Shown piece after piece: positions 45,462 to 54,657 of a stretch of 64,000 nt of DNA. This DNA comes from JAMLHH01 sp035515235. GTDB lineage: Bacteria; Bacteroidota; Bacteroidia; Chitinophagales; JADIYW01. Numbering within the stretch: position 1 is the first letter of the stretch; each line of letters starts with the position of its first letter. Under the pieces are notes generated by a model. It searched no databases, was not told the origin of the DNA, and saw only the letters and a list, made by a program, of their open reading frames with translations. A program made the position numbers and the translations under genes. The stretch spans positions 62,001 to 126,000 of the forward strand of contig DATJBS010000012.1 in NCBI GenBank assembly GCA_035515235.1. Reading direction: 5' to 3'.

Positions 45462-46328
45462 ATGGCTTCAGGAATCTTTGCAATACTAGATGACATCGCT
45501 GCACTCATGGATGATGTAGCTTTAGCGAGTAAAATTGCAACTCAAAAAACAGCAGGAATTTTAGGAGACGACCTTGCAGTGAATGCCGAAAAAGCCACAG
45601 GTTTTCTTTCCTCGCGCGAACTCCCTGTTCTATGGGCGATTACCAAAGGTTCATTTCTCAATAAATTGATTATCGTTCCAATTGCGATAGTGCTCAATAT
45701 CTTTTTTCCAGCAGTAATTAAATATATTTTAATCTTTGGTGGACTTTATCTGGCTTACGAAGGCGTAGAAAAAATTGTAGAGTGGATTTTTCATTCTAAG
45801 AAAAAAGTACATGTAGAAGCTGAAAATGTCGTAGAAGGAAGTGAAAATGCAGAAAAAACTAAAGTTAAATCTGCTATCACCACAGATTTTATCTTATCGT
45901 TAGAGATTGTAATCATCGCACTTTATACAGTTTTGGACAAAAGCTTAATGATACAAATTATCACCGTTTCTGTAGTAGCAATAGTAGCTACTATAGGCGT
46001 CTATGGCATCGTAGCGTTAATAGTGAGAATGGATGACGCTGGATATTTCCTAATCAAAAAATCACACAATAAAGGTTGGTTAAATTCAATAGGAATCATT
46101 TTAGTCAAAACACTTCCGATAATCATTAGAATTTTAGGAGTAGTGGGCACGATTGCTTTGATATTAGTCTCCGGCGGAATATTTGAACATAATATTGAAT
46201 ATCTACACAACTTATATCCCAATATATCTCTTACTTTAAAACATATCATTTTCGGATTGACTGCAGGAATAATCATGGTGATACTCGTGACCGCTTTTAC
46301 TAAAACAATGAAGCTATTCCGTAAATAA
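45462..46328 (+). CDS. DUF808 family inner-membrane protein (YedI-like)
   Basis: The 288-residue protein has the DUF808 signature at the start (ASGIFAILDDIAALMDDVALASKIATQKTAGILGDDLAVNAEKA) and six or so TM segments. Function is unknown for the family. A structured dispersed repeat begins 4 bp after its stop codon and may serve as its 3-prime end. Confidence 0.9.
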   Translation: MASGIFAILDDIAALMDDVALASKIATQKTAGILGDDLAVNAEKATGFLSSRELPVLWAITKGSFLNKLIIVPIAIVLNIFFPAVIKYILIFGGLYLAYEGVEKIVEWIFHSKKKVHVEAENVVEGSENAEKTKVKSAITTDFILSLEIVIIALYTVLDKSLMIQIITVSVVAIVATIGVYGIVALIVRMDDAGYFLIKKSHNKGWLNSIGIILVKTLPIIIRILGVVGTIALILVSGGIFEHNIEYLHNLYPNISLTLKHIIFGLTAGIIMVILVTAFTKTMKLFRK

Positions 46329-46331
46329 ATT

Positions 46332-46417
46332 GGGCGTTACCCTAAAGGGTCGGGCTATTCGTTATCATCTTTTAGTTCGTCCCTCACTAAAAGGATGTCC
46401 ACTACTATCCCTAACGC
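46332..46417 (+). repeat. GGGCG...ACGC structured dispersed repeat, copy B
   Basis: It starts GGGCGTTACCCTAAAGGGTC, continues GGGCTAT and ends CTATCCCTAACGC, like copy A at 10146-10247. Its middle hairpin is CTTTTAG (46369-46375) with CTAAAAG (46387-46393), different in sequence from copy A but also perfectly paired. It directly follows the DUF808 gene. Confidence 0.75.
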
Positions 46418-46532
46418 AAGGAATACTTCAACTTTTCTAAAGTTTTAAACATTGGAAAAGTTAACTCTAAATAAAAAAAATTGAAGTTGAGTAAACTAAC
46501 TTACCTTTATACCTTAATACAAAATCATTACT

Positions 46533-47732
46533 TTGAGTACATCTAGAAAATCAGATCATTCCAAAAAAACAGGCCAAAAAAAATACGGAAGTAAATCTGC
46601 ATCATCCACATCACATTCGTCCAAACCTTCTTATGGTCCTAAAAAGTCCACAAGAGCTCCTTTTGAGAAAAAAGAAGACGATACTAATAATAAAACAGGT
46701 CAAAAAAAATACGGTAGAAGTTCTGATCCAGCGGGTGCAAGAGCTACTAAATCAAAATATGATCCTAATTGGGAAGCAAAGAAATCTTCTAATAATAAAG
46801 AAGGAGATACTCCAAAATCAGGTCAAAAAAAATACGGAAAAACTACAGATTCTACTACTAGCGCAAGACCCAACAGATCTGGATACAATCCCATGAAGGA
46901 TACCAAACTTCCTTATGAGAAAAAAGTAGACGAAGCTCCTAAGACTGCAAAGAAATTAAATTACGCTGCATTCAAAGATCAGCCAAAATATTTCGTAAAA
47001 AAGAATCCTAAAAAGCAAAAAGTCGTTCATGATGATGACTCTATAAGTCTCAATAAATACATCAGTAATTCTGGATATTGTTCTAGAAGAGAAGCGGATA
47101 CTTATATTGAAGATGGAAGAGTGGAAATCAATGACGAAGTCGCTTCAAGAGGAAACAGAGTTCATCAAGGAGATATTGTCACTGTGGATGGCGAGCAGCT
47201 TTTCAAAGCAGAAAAATTCGTTTACATAGCTTTCAATAAGCCTAATGGTATTACTTCTACCACAGATTCTAATGATCCTGACAATGTGGTCAGCTATATG
47301 GGGTATACCAAAAGAATATTCCCGATAGGTAGATTAGATAAAGATTCTGAAGGATTGCTTTTACTGACCAATGACGGCGATATCGTCAATAAAGTTTTGA
47401 GAGCAGGCAACGAGCACGAAAAAGAATATATCGTACAAGTAGATAAAATCATCCAACACGATCTTATTTTAGGCATAAAAAACGGTATCTCAATGTTAGG
47501 AACCAAAACATTGCCTTGTAAAGTTCATCAAGAAGGAAAAAATATATTTAGAATTACTCTCGTTCAAGGTTTGAATAGACAGATCCGTAGAATGTGTGAG
47601 CATTTTGGTTATAAGGTCGTCCAATTAAAACGTACAAGAATCATGAATATTCAGCTGAATAATTTAGCACTTGGTTCTTATAGAGTATTGAATGCTGATG
47701 AGGTTTCAGAATTGAAGAATTCTTTGGAATAG
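46533..47732 (+). CDS. RsuA/RluB-family 23S/16S rRNA pseudouridine synthase with repetitive N-terminus
   Basis: The C-terminal part, from about residue 167, has an S4 RNA-binding domain (SLNKYISNSGYCSRREADTYIEDGRV) and the RsuA-family catalytic domain with IGRLDKDSEGLLLLTNDGD (catalytic D near 271) and GLNRQIRRMCEHFGY. It isomerises uridine in rRNA. The first 160 residues are low-complexity and basic, with three GQKKYG copies at 14-19, 56-61 and 97-102, a period of 41-42 residues. Basic or repetitive extensions are frequent in Bacteroidota RluB. The start is a TTG at 46533; no ATG is available before the first repeat. Confidence 0.9.
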   Translation: MSTSRKSDHSKKTGQKKYGSKSASSTSHSSKPSYGPKKSTRAPFEKKEDDTNNKTGQKKYGRSSDPAGARATKSKYDPNWEAKKSSNNKEGDTPKSGQKKYGKTTDSTTSARPNRSGYNPMKDTKLPYEKKVDEAPKTAKKLNYAAFKDQPKYFVKKNPKKQKVVHDDDSISLNKYISNSGYCSRREADTYIEDGRVEINDEVASRGNRVHQGDIVTVDGEQLFKAEKFVYIAFNKPNGITSTTDSNDPDNVVSYMGYTKRIFPIGRLDKDSEGLLLLTNDGDIVNKVLRAGNEHEKEYIVQVDKIIQHDLILGIKNGISMLGTKTLPCKVHQEGKNIFRITLVQGLNRQIRRMCEHFGYKVVQLKRTRIMNIQLNNLALGSYRVLNADEVSELKNSLE

Positions 47733-47801
47733 AACGATTCCTCATTTAGAACTCATCTCAAAATTTCTTATATTAGACTTTCAGAAATAGATTTGTCGTC
47801 A

Positions 47802-49703
47802 ATGAAAAATAAAGTATTCTTTTCCATCTTAGCATTTGTCTTTTCTCTCATTATTTTTTCAAGTTTTGAAGACCAAGAAGACAGCACCTCTCCTGCTTTT
47901 ATTACAAAGAAATATGCTTCAGAGGAATTGATAAAGACCAATGAACTCATCAGCGACTTATTCGAAGCAGCGAGAGCAAAAGACAGTGCAGCAGTTGTAA
48001 AATATTTTAAGGAAACTCGTATTCAATACAAAAAAGTAGAGTTTTATTTAGAATCTTTTGAAAGTGACTTTGTAAAATTCATCAACGGACCTCCTATTCC
48101 GTGGGTAGAATTTGTGGGAGGAGGAATCGATGCTCAAGACCCGCATGGCTTACAAGTCATGGAAGAATTAGTTTTTGACGAAAACGGCCCTGATTTTAAA
48201 GAACTCATGGAAGAATGCTTTTTTATTAATAAAGAGCTCATCCGTTTTATCAATATTATAGATGTCAATCCTACCAGCGACGCAAGTGTTTTTTTAGGAT
48301 TAAAATATGGGTTGATTAGAATAGAAGCACTCAGCTTGCCGGGATTTGATTGTCCAATTACTTTACAAGTCGGTGAAGAAATCAATAGCAGCTTGGAGTC
48401 CATATATAAAGTAATGGGCTTTTATGCAGAGGCTTACAAAAACAAACCTATACATTCTACTATAATTTCTACTCAAAAGAAAATCAAAGAAGCGCAGAAA
48501 TATTTACAACCCAAACTAGGGCATTTTTTAGATTTTGAAACAATAGATAAACTTTATTTCACTAGAAAACATGTTCAACCTATTCATGCGAATATTGTAG
48601 ACATCTTCGAATCTATCAAACAAGAAACTCCGGTATTGGTAAGAATTTTTAGATATGTCACTCATATTAATGGAGCTGCTAAAAACTTATACGATCCTGA
48701 ATTTTTAGACAATATAGCTACTTCAGAAAAATCATATTACGGCATTAATAATAATGAAAGACTTTCTCCTGATATTGTAGCTCTTGGCAAAAAGCTTTTC
48801 AATGACAAGAGATTATCTCATAATAATGTGATGTCTTGCAAATCTTGTCACGATCCAAAATTAGCTTTTGCAGATGGATTAGCTACCTCGATTACAAATA
48901 TTGACGGCACTTTCCAAAAGAGAAATTCTCCAACAATTGTATATGCAGCTTTTCAAGGGAGATTATTTACAGATGTAAGATCTAGAACTTTAGAAGAGCA
49001 AGTCATTCACGTTTTTGACAATCCACAAGAATTCAATACGAATATTGATGAAGTCGTCTTAAAGCTCATGAAAGATTCGAGTCTTGTTCAAGAATTTATT
49101 AAAGCATTTCCAGCAGATCGTAAAAAACCTATCAAAGAATTTACTGTTAGAAAAGCATTAGGTGCTTATGTCAGAAGTCTAGGGAAATTCAATAGTGAAT
49201 TTGACGCTTATATGCGTGGTGAGATTAAAGAAATTCCTGCAGAAGTCAAAAGAGGCTTTAACTTATTTATGGGCAAAGCCAATTGTGGAACTTGTCATTT
49301 CACGCCTACATTCGCAGGTACAGTACCTCCTATTTATAGAGAATCTGAAACTGAAGTTCTCGGAGTCTTAGAGAAATGGGATACGCTTAACCCAATATTG
49401 TCAACAGACTCAGGTAGATATCATACTCAGCAAAATGAAATCTATATCACTTCTCACAAAACACCCACTGTTAGAAATATTGAGCTTACAGGACCTTATA
49501 TGCATAACGGATCTCTGAAAGATTTAGAAACTGTCATGGACTTTTACAATCGTGGTGGCGGTGTAGGTATGGGATTAAAACTTGCACATCAAACTTTAGA
49601 CCCTAAGCCACTGAATTTGAATCAAGAAGAAATTCAAGATATCATTGCATTTATGAAGAGTCTAACAGATAGACAATTTCTCGAGAAAAATGTAGACGAA
49701 TAA
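47802..49703 (+). CDS. imelysin-like/di-haem cytochrome c peroxidase fusion
   Basis: The 633-residue exported protein begins with a signal-anchor-like hydrophobic stretch (residues 5-19). Residues about 35-290 are helical, with DPHGLQVMEELVF near 113-125, resembling the imelysin GxHxxE metal site. Residues about 315-625 form a bacterial di-haem peroxidase (CcpA/MauG family) with haem motifs CKSCH near 346 and CGTCH near 495, and a histidine/methionine-rich GPYMHNGSLKDLETVMDFYNRGGG near 562. I start at the ATG at 47802; a TTG three codons upstream is also in frame. It probably acts in the periplasm on peroxide or in iron handling. Its stop lies 1 bp from the convergent aroQ stop. Confidence 0.85.
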   Translation: MKNKVFFSILAFVFSLIIFSSFEDQEDSTSPAFITKKYASEELIKTNELISDLFEAARAKDSAAVVKYFKETRIQYKKVEFYLESFESDFVKFINGPPIPWVEFVGGGIDAQDPHGLQVMEELVFDENGPDFKELMEECFFINKELIRFINIIDVNPTSDASVFLGLKYGLIRIEALSLPGFDCPITLQVGEEINSSLESIYKVMGFYAEAYKNKPIHSTIISTQKKIKEAQKYLQPKLGHFLDFETIDKLYFTRKHVQPIHANIVDIFESIKQETPVLVRIFRYVTHINGAAKNLYDPEFLDNIATSEKSYYGINNNERLSPDIVALGKKLFNDKRLSHNNVMSCKSCHDPKLAFADGLATSITNIDGTFQKRNSPTIVYAAFQGRLFTDVRSRTLEEQVIHVFDNPQEFNTNIDEVVLKLMKDSSLVQEFIKAFPADRKKPIKEFTVRKALGAYVRSLGKFNSEFDAYMRGEIKEIPAEVKRGFNLFMGKANCGTCHFTPTFAGTVPPIYRESETEVLGVLEKWDTLNPILSTDSGRYHTQQNEIYITSHKTPTVRNIELTGPYMHNGSLKDLETVMDFYNRGGGVGMGLKLAHQTLDPKPLNLNQEEIQDIIAFMKSLTDRQFLEKNVDE

Positions 49704-49704
49704 T

Positions 49705-50127
49705 CTATTGCAAAAAGGATTGGATAGCTAAGCGATAAGAATCTAAGCCAAAACCCAAAATCACTCCTTTCACAGCTGCAGACAAATAAGAATGATGTCT
49801 GAAGGCATCTCTTTGATGGGTATTACTGATATGTACTTCTACGACAGTTGTAGTGACTGCTCTGATGGCATCAGCGATGGCTATTGAAGTATGCGTATAA
49901 GCACCAGCATTGATTATAATACCATCTATATCAAAGCCTGTTTCATGAATTTTATTGATTAATTCTCCCTCAACATTGCTTTGAAAGTAAGTCAATTCCA
50001 CCTGAGATTCATATTGAGATTTTAAAGTCTCCAAGTAAGTTTCAAATGAAACATTACCATAAACACCTGGTTCACGCTTTCCTAACAAGTTTAAATTGGG
50101 ACCGTTGATGATTAAAATCTTTTTCAT
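49705..50127 (-). CDS. aroQ: 3-dehydroquinate dehydratase, type II
   Basis: AroQ dehydrates 3-dehydroquinate in the shikimate pathway. With the ATG at 50127 the product is 140 residues starting MKKILIINGPNLNLLGKREPGVYG. It has the INAGAYTHTSIAIADAI block and EVHISNTHQRDAFRHHSYLSAAVKGVILG, all typical of the dodecameric type II enzyme. It is convergent with the peroxidase gene with 1 bp between stops. Confidence 0.96.
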   Translation of the reverse strand: MKKILIINGPNLNLLGKREPGVYGNVSFETYLETLKSQYESQVELTYFQSNVEGELINKIHETGFDIDGIIINAGAYTHTSIAIADAIRAVTTTVVEVHISNTHQRDAFRHHSYLSAAVKGVILGFGLDSYRLAIQSFLQ

Positions 50128-50298
50128 GAGAATCAAAAGTAATAAATCTGCAACAGATTATTTTTAAATATATGGAGTAGAGCGATTAGAGAAAAGAATT
50201 AAATAATATTATTTTCTCATTCTTATTAAAAAATGCTTAAAATTGTTTTCTTAAAACCAAATCCTCTTTGAGATAATCAAAGCAACTAACTCAACTCT

Positions 50299-51867
50299 AT
50301 GAATCTATTCCTTTTATTACTTCAATCTATTTTTCAACTACAAAATGAACAAAGTTTAGATCAGCAAATAGATTATTGGTTTGGGAAAGCGACAAGTTGG
50401 TTTGTAGATTTGATTTTTTATCAAATTCCTATCAATGACGAAGTCAGTCTTTTTTGGGTATTGATTCCTCTTATATTTGGCGCTTTATTTTTTACAATAT
50501 ATTTTAAGTTTCCTAATATTCGTCTATTAGGTTTATCCGCGAAAATTGTCAGTGGAAAATATGATAGCGTCGATACCGATTCCACTCAAGCAAATATTGT
50601 AGATGGTGATAATCCTGATACCATTAGAAAAGAACATGCTTCAGGCGAGGTTTCTCATTTCCAAGCTTTGAGTACCGCTCTAAGTGCAACTGTAGGTCTT
50701 GGTAATATTGCAGGAGTTGCGATTGCCGTGGTCGTGGGTGGAGCGGGAGCTACATTTTGGATGATTATTGCTGGGTTTCTAGGAATGTCTTCCAAGTTTG
50801 TAGAATGTACTTTGGGCGTAAAATATAGAGACGTAGATAAAGACGGTAAAGTCTACGGAGGTCCGATGTATTATATTTCAAAAGGCATCCCTAATAAATT
50901 CGGGAAAGTACTGGCTTTCTTTTTTGCTATGATGTGTATTTTAGCATCTTTCGGTGGAGGAAATATGTTTCAGTCTAACCAAGCTACGAGTATATTTTTA
51001 TCTTCAGTAGGTTTAGAAGAAGGGATTTACAAAATTATTTTTGGAGTAATTCTTGCTTTTTTTGTCGCAGTAGTTATTATTGGCGGTATTAAAAGAATTG
51101 CAAAAGTTACAGAGAAAGTAGTTCCTTTTATGGCCATCATTTATGTAGGAGCTGCATTAATAATTTTAGTATTGAATTACCAATTAATACCATTAGCCAT
51201 TGAGACGATTGTCACAAGAGCATTCTCTCCAATAGCTGTTGCAGGTGGTACTTTAGGCGTATTAGTTCAAGGATTCAGAAGAGCAGCCTTTTCTAATGAA
51301 GCCGGAATAGGTTCCTCTCCTATTGCTCACGCTACTGTAAAAACAAATTACCCAGCTAGTGAAGGATTGGTCGCATTATTAGAACCTTTTATTGATACAG
51401 TAGTCATCTGTACTTTCACTGCTCTAGTGATTGTTATTGGACATTTAGAAGGTTATTACCACTTTGGCGGAACAGATGGCTCCGTTCTCATTACTGGAAC
51501 AGATTTGAAATTATCAGGAGTGGGTTTGACGAGTTATGTTTTCGAGCATAACATCCCGTACTTCTCTATTGTACTAACAGTAGCTGTCCTATTATTTGCT
51601 TTTAGCACGATGATTTCTTGGTCTTATTATGGACTACAATCTTGGGTTTATGTATTTGGGAAAGGAGCTAAAAAAGAATTAGTGTATAAAATATTGTTTT
51701 GTGTATTTATTGTAGTTGGTGCTACGGTTAAAATGGGTAATGTTTTAGACTTCTCAGATGCAATGATTTTTGCGATGATGGTTCCTAATATGGTTGGATT
51801 ATTTATTTTATATCCTAAAGTCTCTGGTGAACTGAATCGATATTTAAAAGCTATCGGGAAAAAGTAA
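50299..51867 (+). CDS. alanine/glycine:cation symporter (AGCS family)
   Basis: The 522-residue inner-membrane transporter has the AGCS motifs ALSATVGLGNIAGVAIAVVVGGAGATFWMIIAGFLGMSSKF (near 128-168) and GGPMYYISKG (near 188-197), and about 11 TM segments. These proteins import alanine or glycine with Na+. It is a single gene with its own terminator at 51923-51950. An Na+ symporter is consistent with the Mrp Na+ extrusion system elsewhere in the window. Confidence 0.92.
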   Translation: MNLFLLLLQSIFQLQNEQSLDQQIDYWFGKATSWFVDLIFYQIPINDEVSLFWVLIPLIFGALFFTIYFKFPNIRLLGLSAKIVSGKYDSVDTDSTQANIVDGDNPDTIRKEHASGEVSHFQALSTALSATVGLGNIAGVAIAVVVGGAGATFWMIIAGFLGMSSKFVECTLGVKYRDVDKDGKVYGGPMYYISKGIPNKFGKVLAFFFAMMCILASFGGGNMFQSNQATSIFLSSVGLEEGIYKIIFGVILAFFVAVVIIGGIKRIAKVTEKVVPFMAIIYVGAALIILVLNYQLIPLAIETIVTRAFSPIAVAGGTLGVLVQGFRRAAFSNEAGIGSSPIAHATVKTNYPASEGLVALLEPFIDTVVICTFTALVIVIGHLEGYYHFGGTDGSVLITGTDLKLSGVGLTSYVFEHNIPYFSIVLTVAVLLFAFSTMISWSYYGLQSWVYVFGKGAKKELVYKILFCVFIVVGATVKMGNVLDFSDAMIFAMMVPNMVGLFILYPKVSGELNRYLKAIGKK

Positions 51868-52009
51868 ATTAACTTTTAATATCACTGCGATAATTAAAAT
51901 TGCAAAAGACATATAACAAAATAAAAGCCACTCGAAAATGAGTGGCTTTTTACTTTTTATATTAACACACGAAAGGATTCGTGCGGGAACTGGGGAGAGA
52001 GCTTGCATC
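51868..52009. other. short intergenic segment at the IS-remnant junction
   Basis: It contains the symporter terminator and then about 60 bp of GC-richer sequence (from about 51967) that does not resemble the flanks, leading into the IS3-type fragment. The junction probably marks the left edge of the mobile-element debris. Confidence 0.5.
51923..51950 (+). terminator. intrinsic terminator of the AGCS symporter gene
   Basis: Arms AAAAGCCACTC (51923-51933) and GAGTGGCTTTT (51940-51950) pair perfectly over 11 bp with a 6-base loop, followed by TACTTTTT. Confidence 0.9.
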
Positions 52010-52306
52010 AGTACGACAACTAAAGATATTCCTTATTCTAATTCTTCTATAGAAGCTATCAACAAGACACTCAAATACAGATACCTTTACCTTCAGTCTT
52101 GTAAAGCTGATCAGCTTCAATCAAAGTTGCAAGAAAGCATACACGATTATAACCACATAAGACCTCACGGATCTCTGAACGGACTAACGCCTGATGAAGC
52201 TTATCTTTCTGAAGTAACTCCAAACATCAAAGCTCAAATGACAAAAGCTAGAACTGAAAGAATTGAGAAAAACCGAACTTTCAATTGTAAAACATGTGAG
52301 AAATAG
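52010..52306 (+). pseudogene. C-terminal fragment of an IS3-type transposase (integrase core)
   Basis: From residue TTTKDIPYSNSSIEAINKTLKYRYLY onward the reading frame resembles the end of an rve-type integrase core, with the YSNSxIEAxNK segment, DYNHIRPHGSLNGLTPDEAY and a basic tail ending CKTCEK. Only about the last 98 codons remain; the N-terminal domain and the first two catalytic acids are missing. The glutamate in SSIEAINK is probably the last catalytic acid. It is a decayed insertion sequence. Confidence 0.75.
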
Positions 52307-52513
52307 TCGAAAAATCACATTTAAAGAATATAGATCATCTAGCAATTAGAATTTTTTAGAATCGTTTAATAATTTGAATTTTCAAAACTCAACAAAATTA
52401 TAACTATCATACATTTTAATAAACAACATATATAACTAAATATCATACAGAACTATTCCTAATAAGGAACCGGTTTTTCTAACAAATCAGTAGAATTTGC
52501 CCGGTAAGGTTTT

Positions 52514-53029
52514 TTATTCTTTAAAACTTAGATTTTCAATACTAAAGCTCATATTTAAATCTATCCAACAAACTGGATAAGATATTGGATTATGAAAATA
52601 TAACTTCCCTTTTTTAAAAAAATAAGATTGGCTTTCCGCACTTACTTGACTTTCCATTAAGCAAAATTCCTCTATAATTCCTTGCTTTATAGATGCGTGT
52701 ATAAAACTGTCTATTTCTATTTTATCAAAAGTGAAATAAATTTTATACAATTTTTCATTTTCTAAATAATAATTTAAGCATATGTCCCAAGAAAAATATC
52801 CATTTGGAGACATTGAATCCTTTAAATAAATCGATTTTAAATAACTGAAAAAATTGCCAGAACACTGCATTACCTCATAAGTAACCTCGGCTTCTTGCAT
52901 TGTTTTATCTCTAACAGTATTCTCTATATCTGTATTTATGATATTTGCCCAAAATTTTTGTTGCACTTTAGGGAAATATACTTTTTTATAATTTACTATC
53001 AATCCTGTCCTAAATAAATTAAGAAGCAA
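52514..53029 (-). CDS. orphan ORF of unknown function, possibly partial
   Basis: The 171-codon frame lies between the IS3 remnant and the IS4 copy. It starts with a TTG, and the frame stays open only 11 codons further upstream before a stop at the edge of the IS4 element, so its N-terminus may have been removed by the insertion. The sequence (NGYFSWDICLNYYLENEKLYKIYFTF, FHNPISYPVCWIDLNMSF) is rich in aromatic residues and looks like a cytoplasmic globular protein. No family is recognised. Confidence 0.45.
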   Translation of the reverse strand: MLLNLFRTGLIVNYKKVYFPKVQQKFWANIINTDIENTVRDKTMQEAEVTYEVMQCSGNFFSYLKSIYLKDSMSPNGYFSWDICLNYYLENEKLYKIYFTFDKIEIDSFIHASIKQGIIEEFCLMESQVSAESQSYFFKKGKLYFHNPISYPVCWIDLNMSFSIENLSFKE

Positions 53030-53076
53030 AATTCCTGTCTGATTCCATTGGATATTAGACTGTTAAATACAGATTT

Positions 53077-54246
53077 TCAAAAAAGAACCCCTTGTATTGA
53101 TTTAGGAGGCGGCTCTATGTGCTCAGAGAAGTGTTGATCAAGCCATTTTTGAAGGTTGATTTTGACAAAAAGATTTAATCGAATAAATGCAACAAGGTTT
53201 GAAAGATGCCAGCTGAATTTCGACTGTGCTTTTAGTGCTTTTAAGATAAGTATTGTGATTAAAGCTGTCCATATTTGTGTCATTACAGCATTTTCACTTG
53301 TTCCAATAAAGGATTTTATGAGAAGCAGTTGCTTAATGTCTCTGAAGAATATTTCTACCTGCCATCTGCTCTTATATAATTCGCTTATAGTATTGGGTGA
53401 CCATTTCAGTTGATTTGTAATCAATTCTATAACTTGTTGATTTTCTTCATTCTAAACAGAAACCCGCCTCAATCTATTTGGATATTTACTTTTAGAAGTT
53501 TCATTTTTCAATTTAATTAATTCATCTTTCATAATATGTTGATGAAGGTTTTTGGGTAAATCATTTTCTAGTATTGATACATACTGGAGGTTTTCTTTGT
53601 GTCGAATAACAAAAAACACACCCTTGCTGTCCCAAACATTTAAGAGAGAAAAATCATTATAAAATCGATCGGCAACAATTACACTTCCTTTTAGCAATGG
53701 AATGTCATAAGCACCTTTATTATCAGCTGTTTTACCATTGGTGATATTGACGTAAGCTGGTAAATTACCATCAAAATCAAGCAGTGTATGCATTTTAATA
53801 GCTCCTTTGGCTGTTTTGTACTTAGCCCAATCAAATAGACTTAAACACAAACTGATAGTAGTAGAATCTAAAAGAAAGATTTTAGATTTTATTTTGAACT
53901 TCACTTGCTTAAATCTTGGATGCTGTCCTAAACTTTCGAGCAACTGAAAATAGTAATCTTTAAAAAGGTCGCTAGAGCGATTTTTATTCTGATAACTGAT
54001 TGTTGATTTGGAAGGAGCTCTATCTACACCTAAATGATTTAAGTTTCCAGTAGCTGACCGAAGTCCATTGCTGATATCACGAACTGATTGACTTTTGGCA
54101 AATTGACAAAAAAGCATTGAAACCAAATGTGTCCAACTATTGAATCCTTTACAATGTTTATCAGTTTGCTTTTCGCTTACAAGCTTATTGAATTTGGAGC
54201 GATCTAATTTGGAAATTATTTGAGAAAACAAAGTTATATTTGTCAT
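53077..54246 (-). pseudogene. IS4-family transposase interrupted by a TAG codon
   Basis: Translation from the ATG at 54246 (MTNITLFSQIISKLDRSKFNKLV) gives the N-terminal DUF4372-type domain and a DDE core: LLDSTTISLCLSLFDWAKYK near 134 (first D), SVIVADRFYNDFSLL near 188 (second D), and after the stop SRWQVEIFFRDIKQLL with the catalytic E. The frame is closed by TAG at 53452-53454 and reopens in the same frame to 53077, so one base change explains it (TGG to TAG would restore RRVSVWNEEN). Full length would be about 389 residues. The leader holds a long hairpin ending just before the ATG. Confidence 0.85.
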
Positions 54247-54248
54247 GA

Positions 54249-54305
54249 GAGGGAGAGGTTTTGTTGTGCAACTCAAAGTTAATTTGAGATACGAGATTCT
54301 CCCTC
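54249..54305 (-). promoter_or_regulatory. leader hairpin of the IS4 transposase
   Basis: GAGGGAGA (54249-54256) pairs with TCTCCCTC (54298-54305), and an inner CTCAAA/TTTGAG pair lies between them. The ATG at 54246 follows directly after the hairpin on the minus strand. A structure like this can limit translation of the transposase from readthrough transcripts, as known for other IS4/IS10-type elements. Confidence 0.5.
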
Positions 54306-54331
54306 TTTTTTTTAAAACGTTTAGGACGCTA

Positions 54332-54657
54332 TTGAAGAAATACAATCTTTAGATATTTCAATTCAGTATTTCGGTCCATATCATACATTATATTATGCTC
54401 AACTCATTAATATATATGACTTACTCACCTAAAATCGGCTTGCTCTGTCTAATAATCATTTTTGATTAAATGACAAAATAAAGATTATTTCTGATGAAAT
54501 TAAATCCAGATTCATGATTTGAATAATTAGCGTTATTTTTGAAACATTGAAATCATTGAACAACAATCTTTAGTTTATGCAGTATCAAGATACTTTTCTT
54601 CTTTTATGAGAACAGTTAAAAATAAGTATCCAAGAAAGAACTTTTGCCAAGTTGATC
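54332..54657. other. about 325-bp AT-rich intergenic stretch
   Basis: No gene, repeat or terminator is recognised between the IS4 element and the small ORF at 54658. Confidence 0.5.

Larger units (their letters stand above)
53056..54331 (-). mobile_element. IS4-family insertion sequence, inactivated
   Basis: The element contains a DDE transposase on the minus strand. Possible imperfect terminal repeats are TAGCGTCCTAAAC...GTTTTAAAA at the right end (read on the minus strand from 54331) and TAGACTGTTAAATACAGATTTTC at the left end (from 53056). The ends are estimated; no target-site duplication is obvious. The transposase has an in-frame stop, so the copy is probably not autonomous. Confidence 0.65.
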
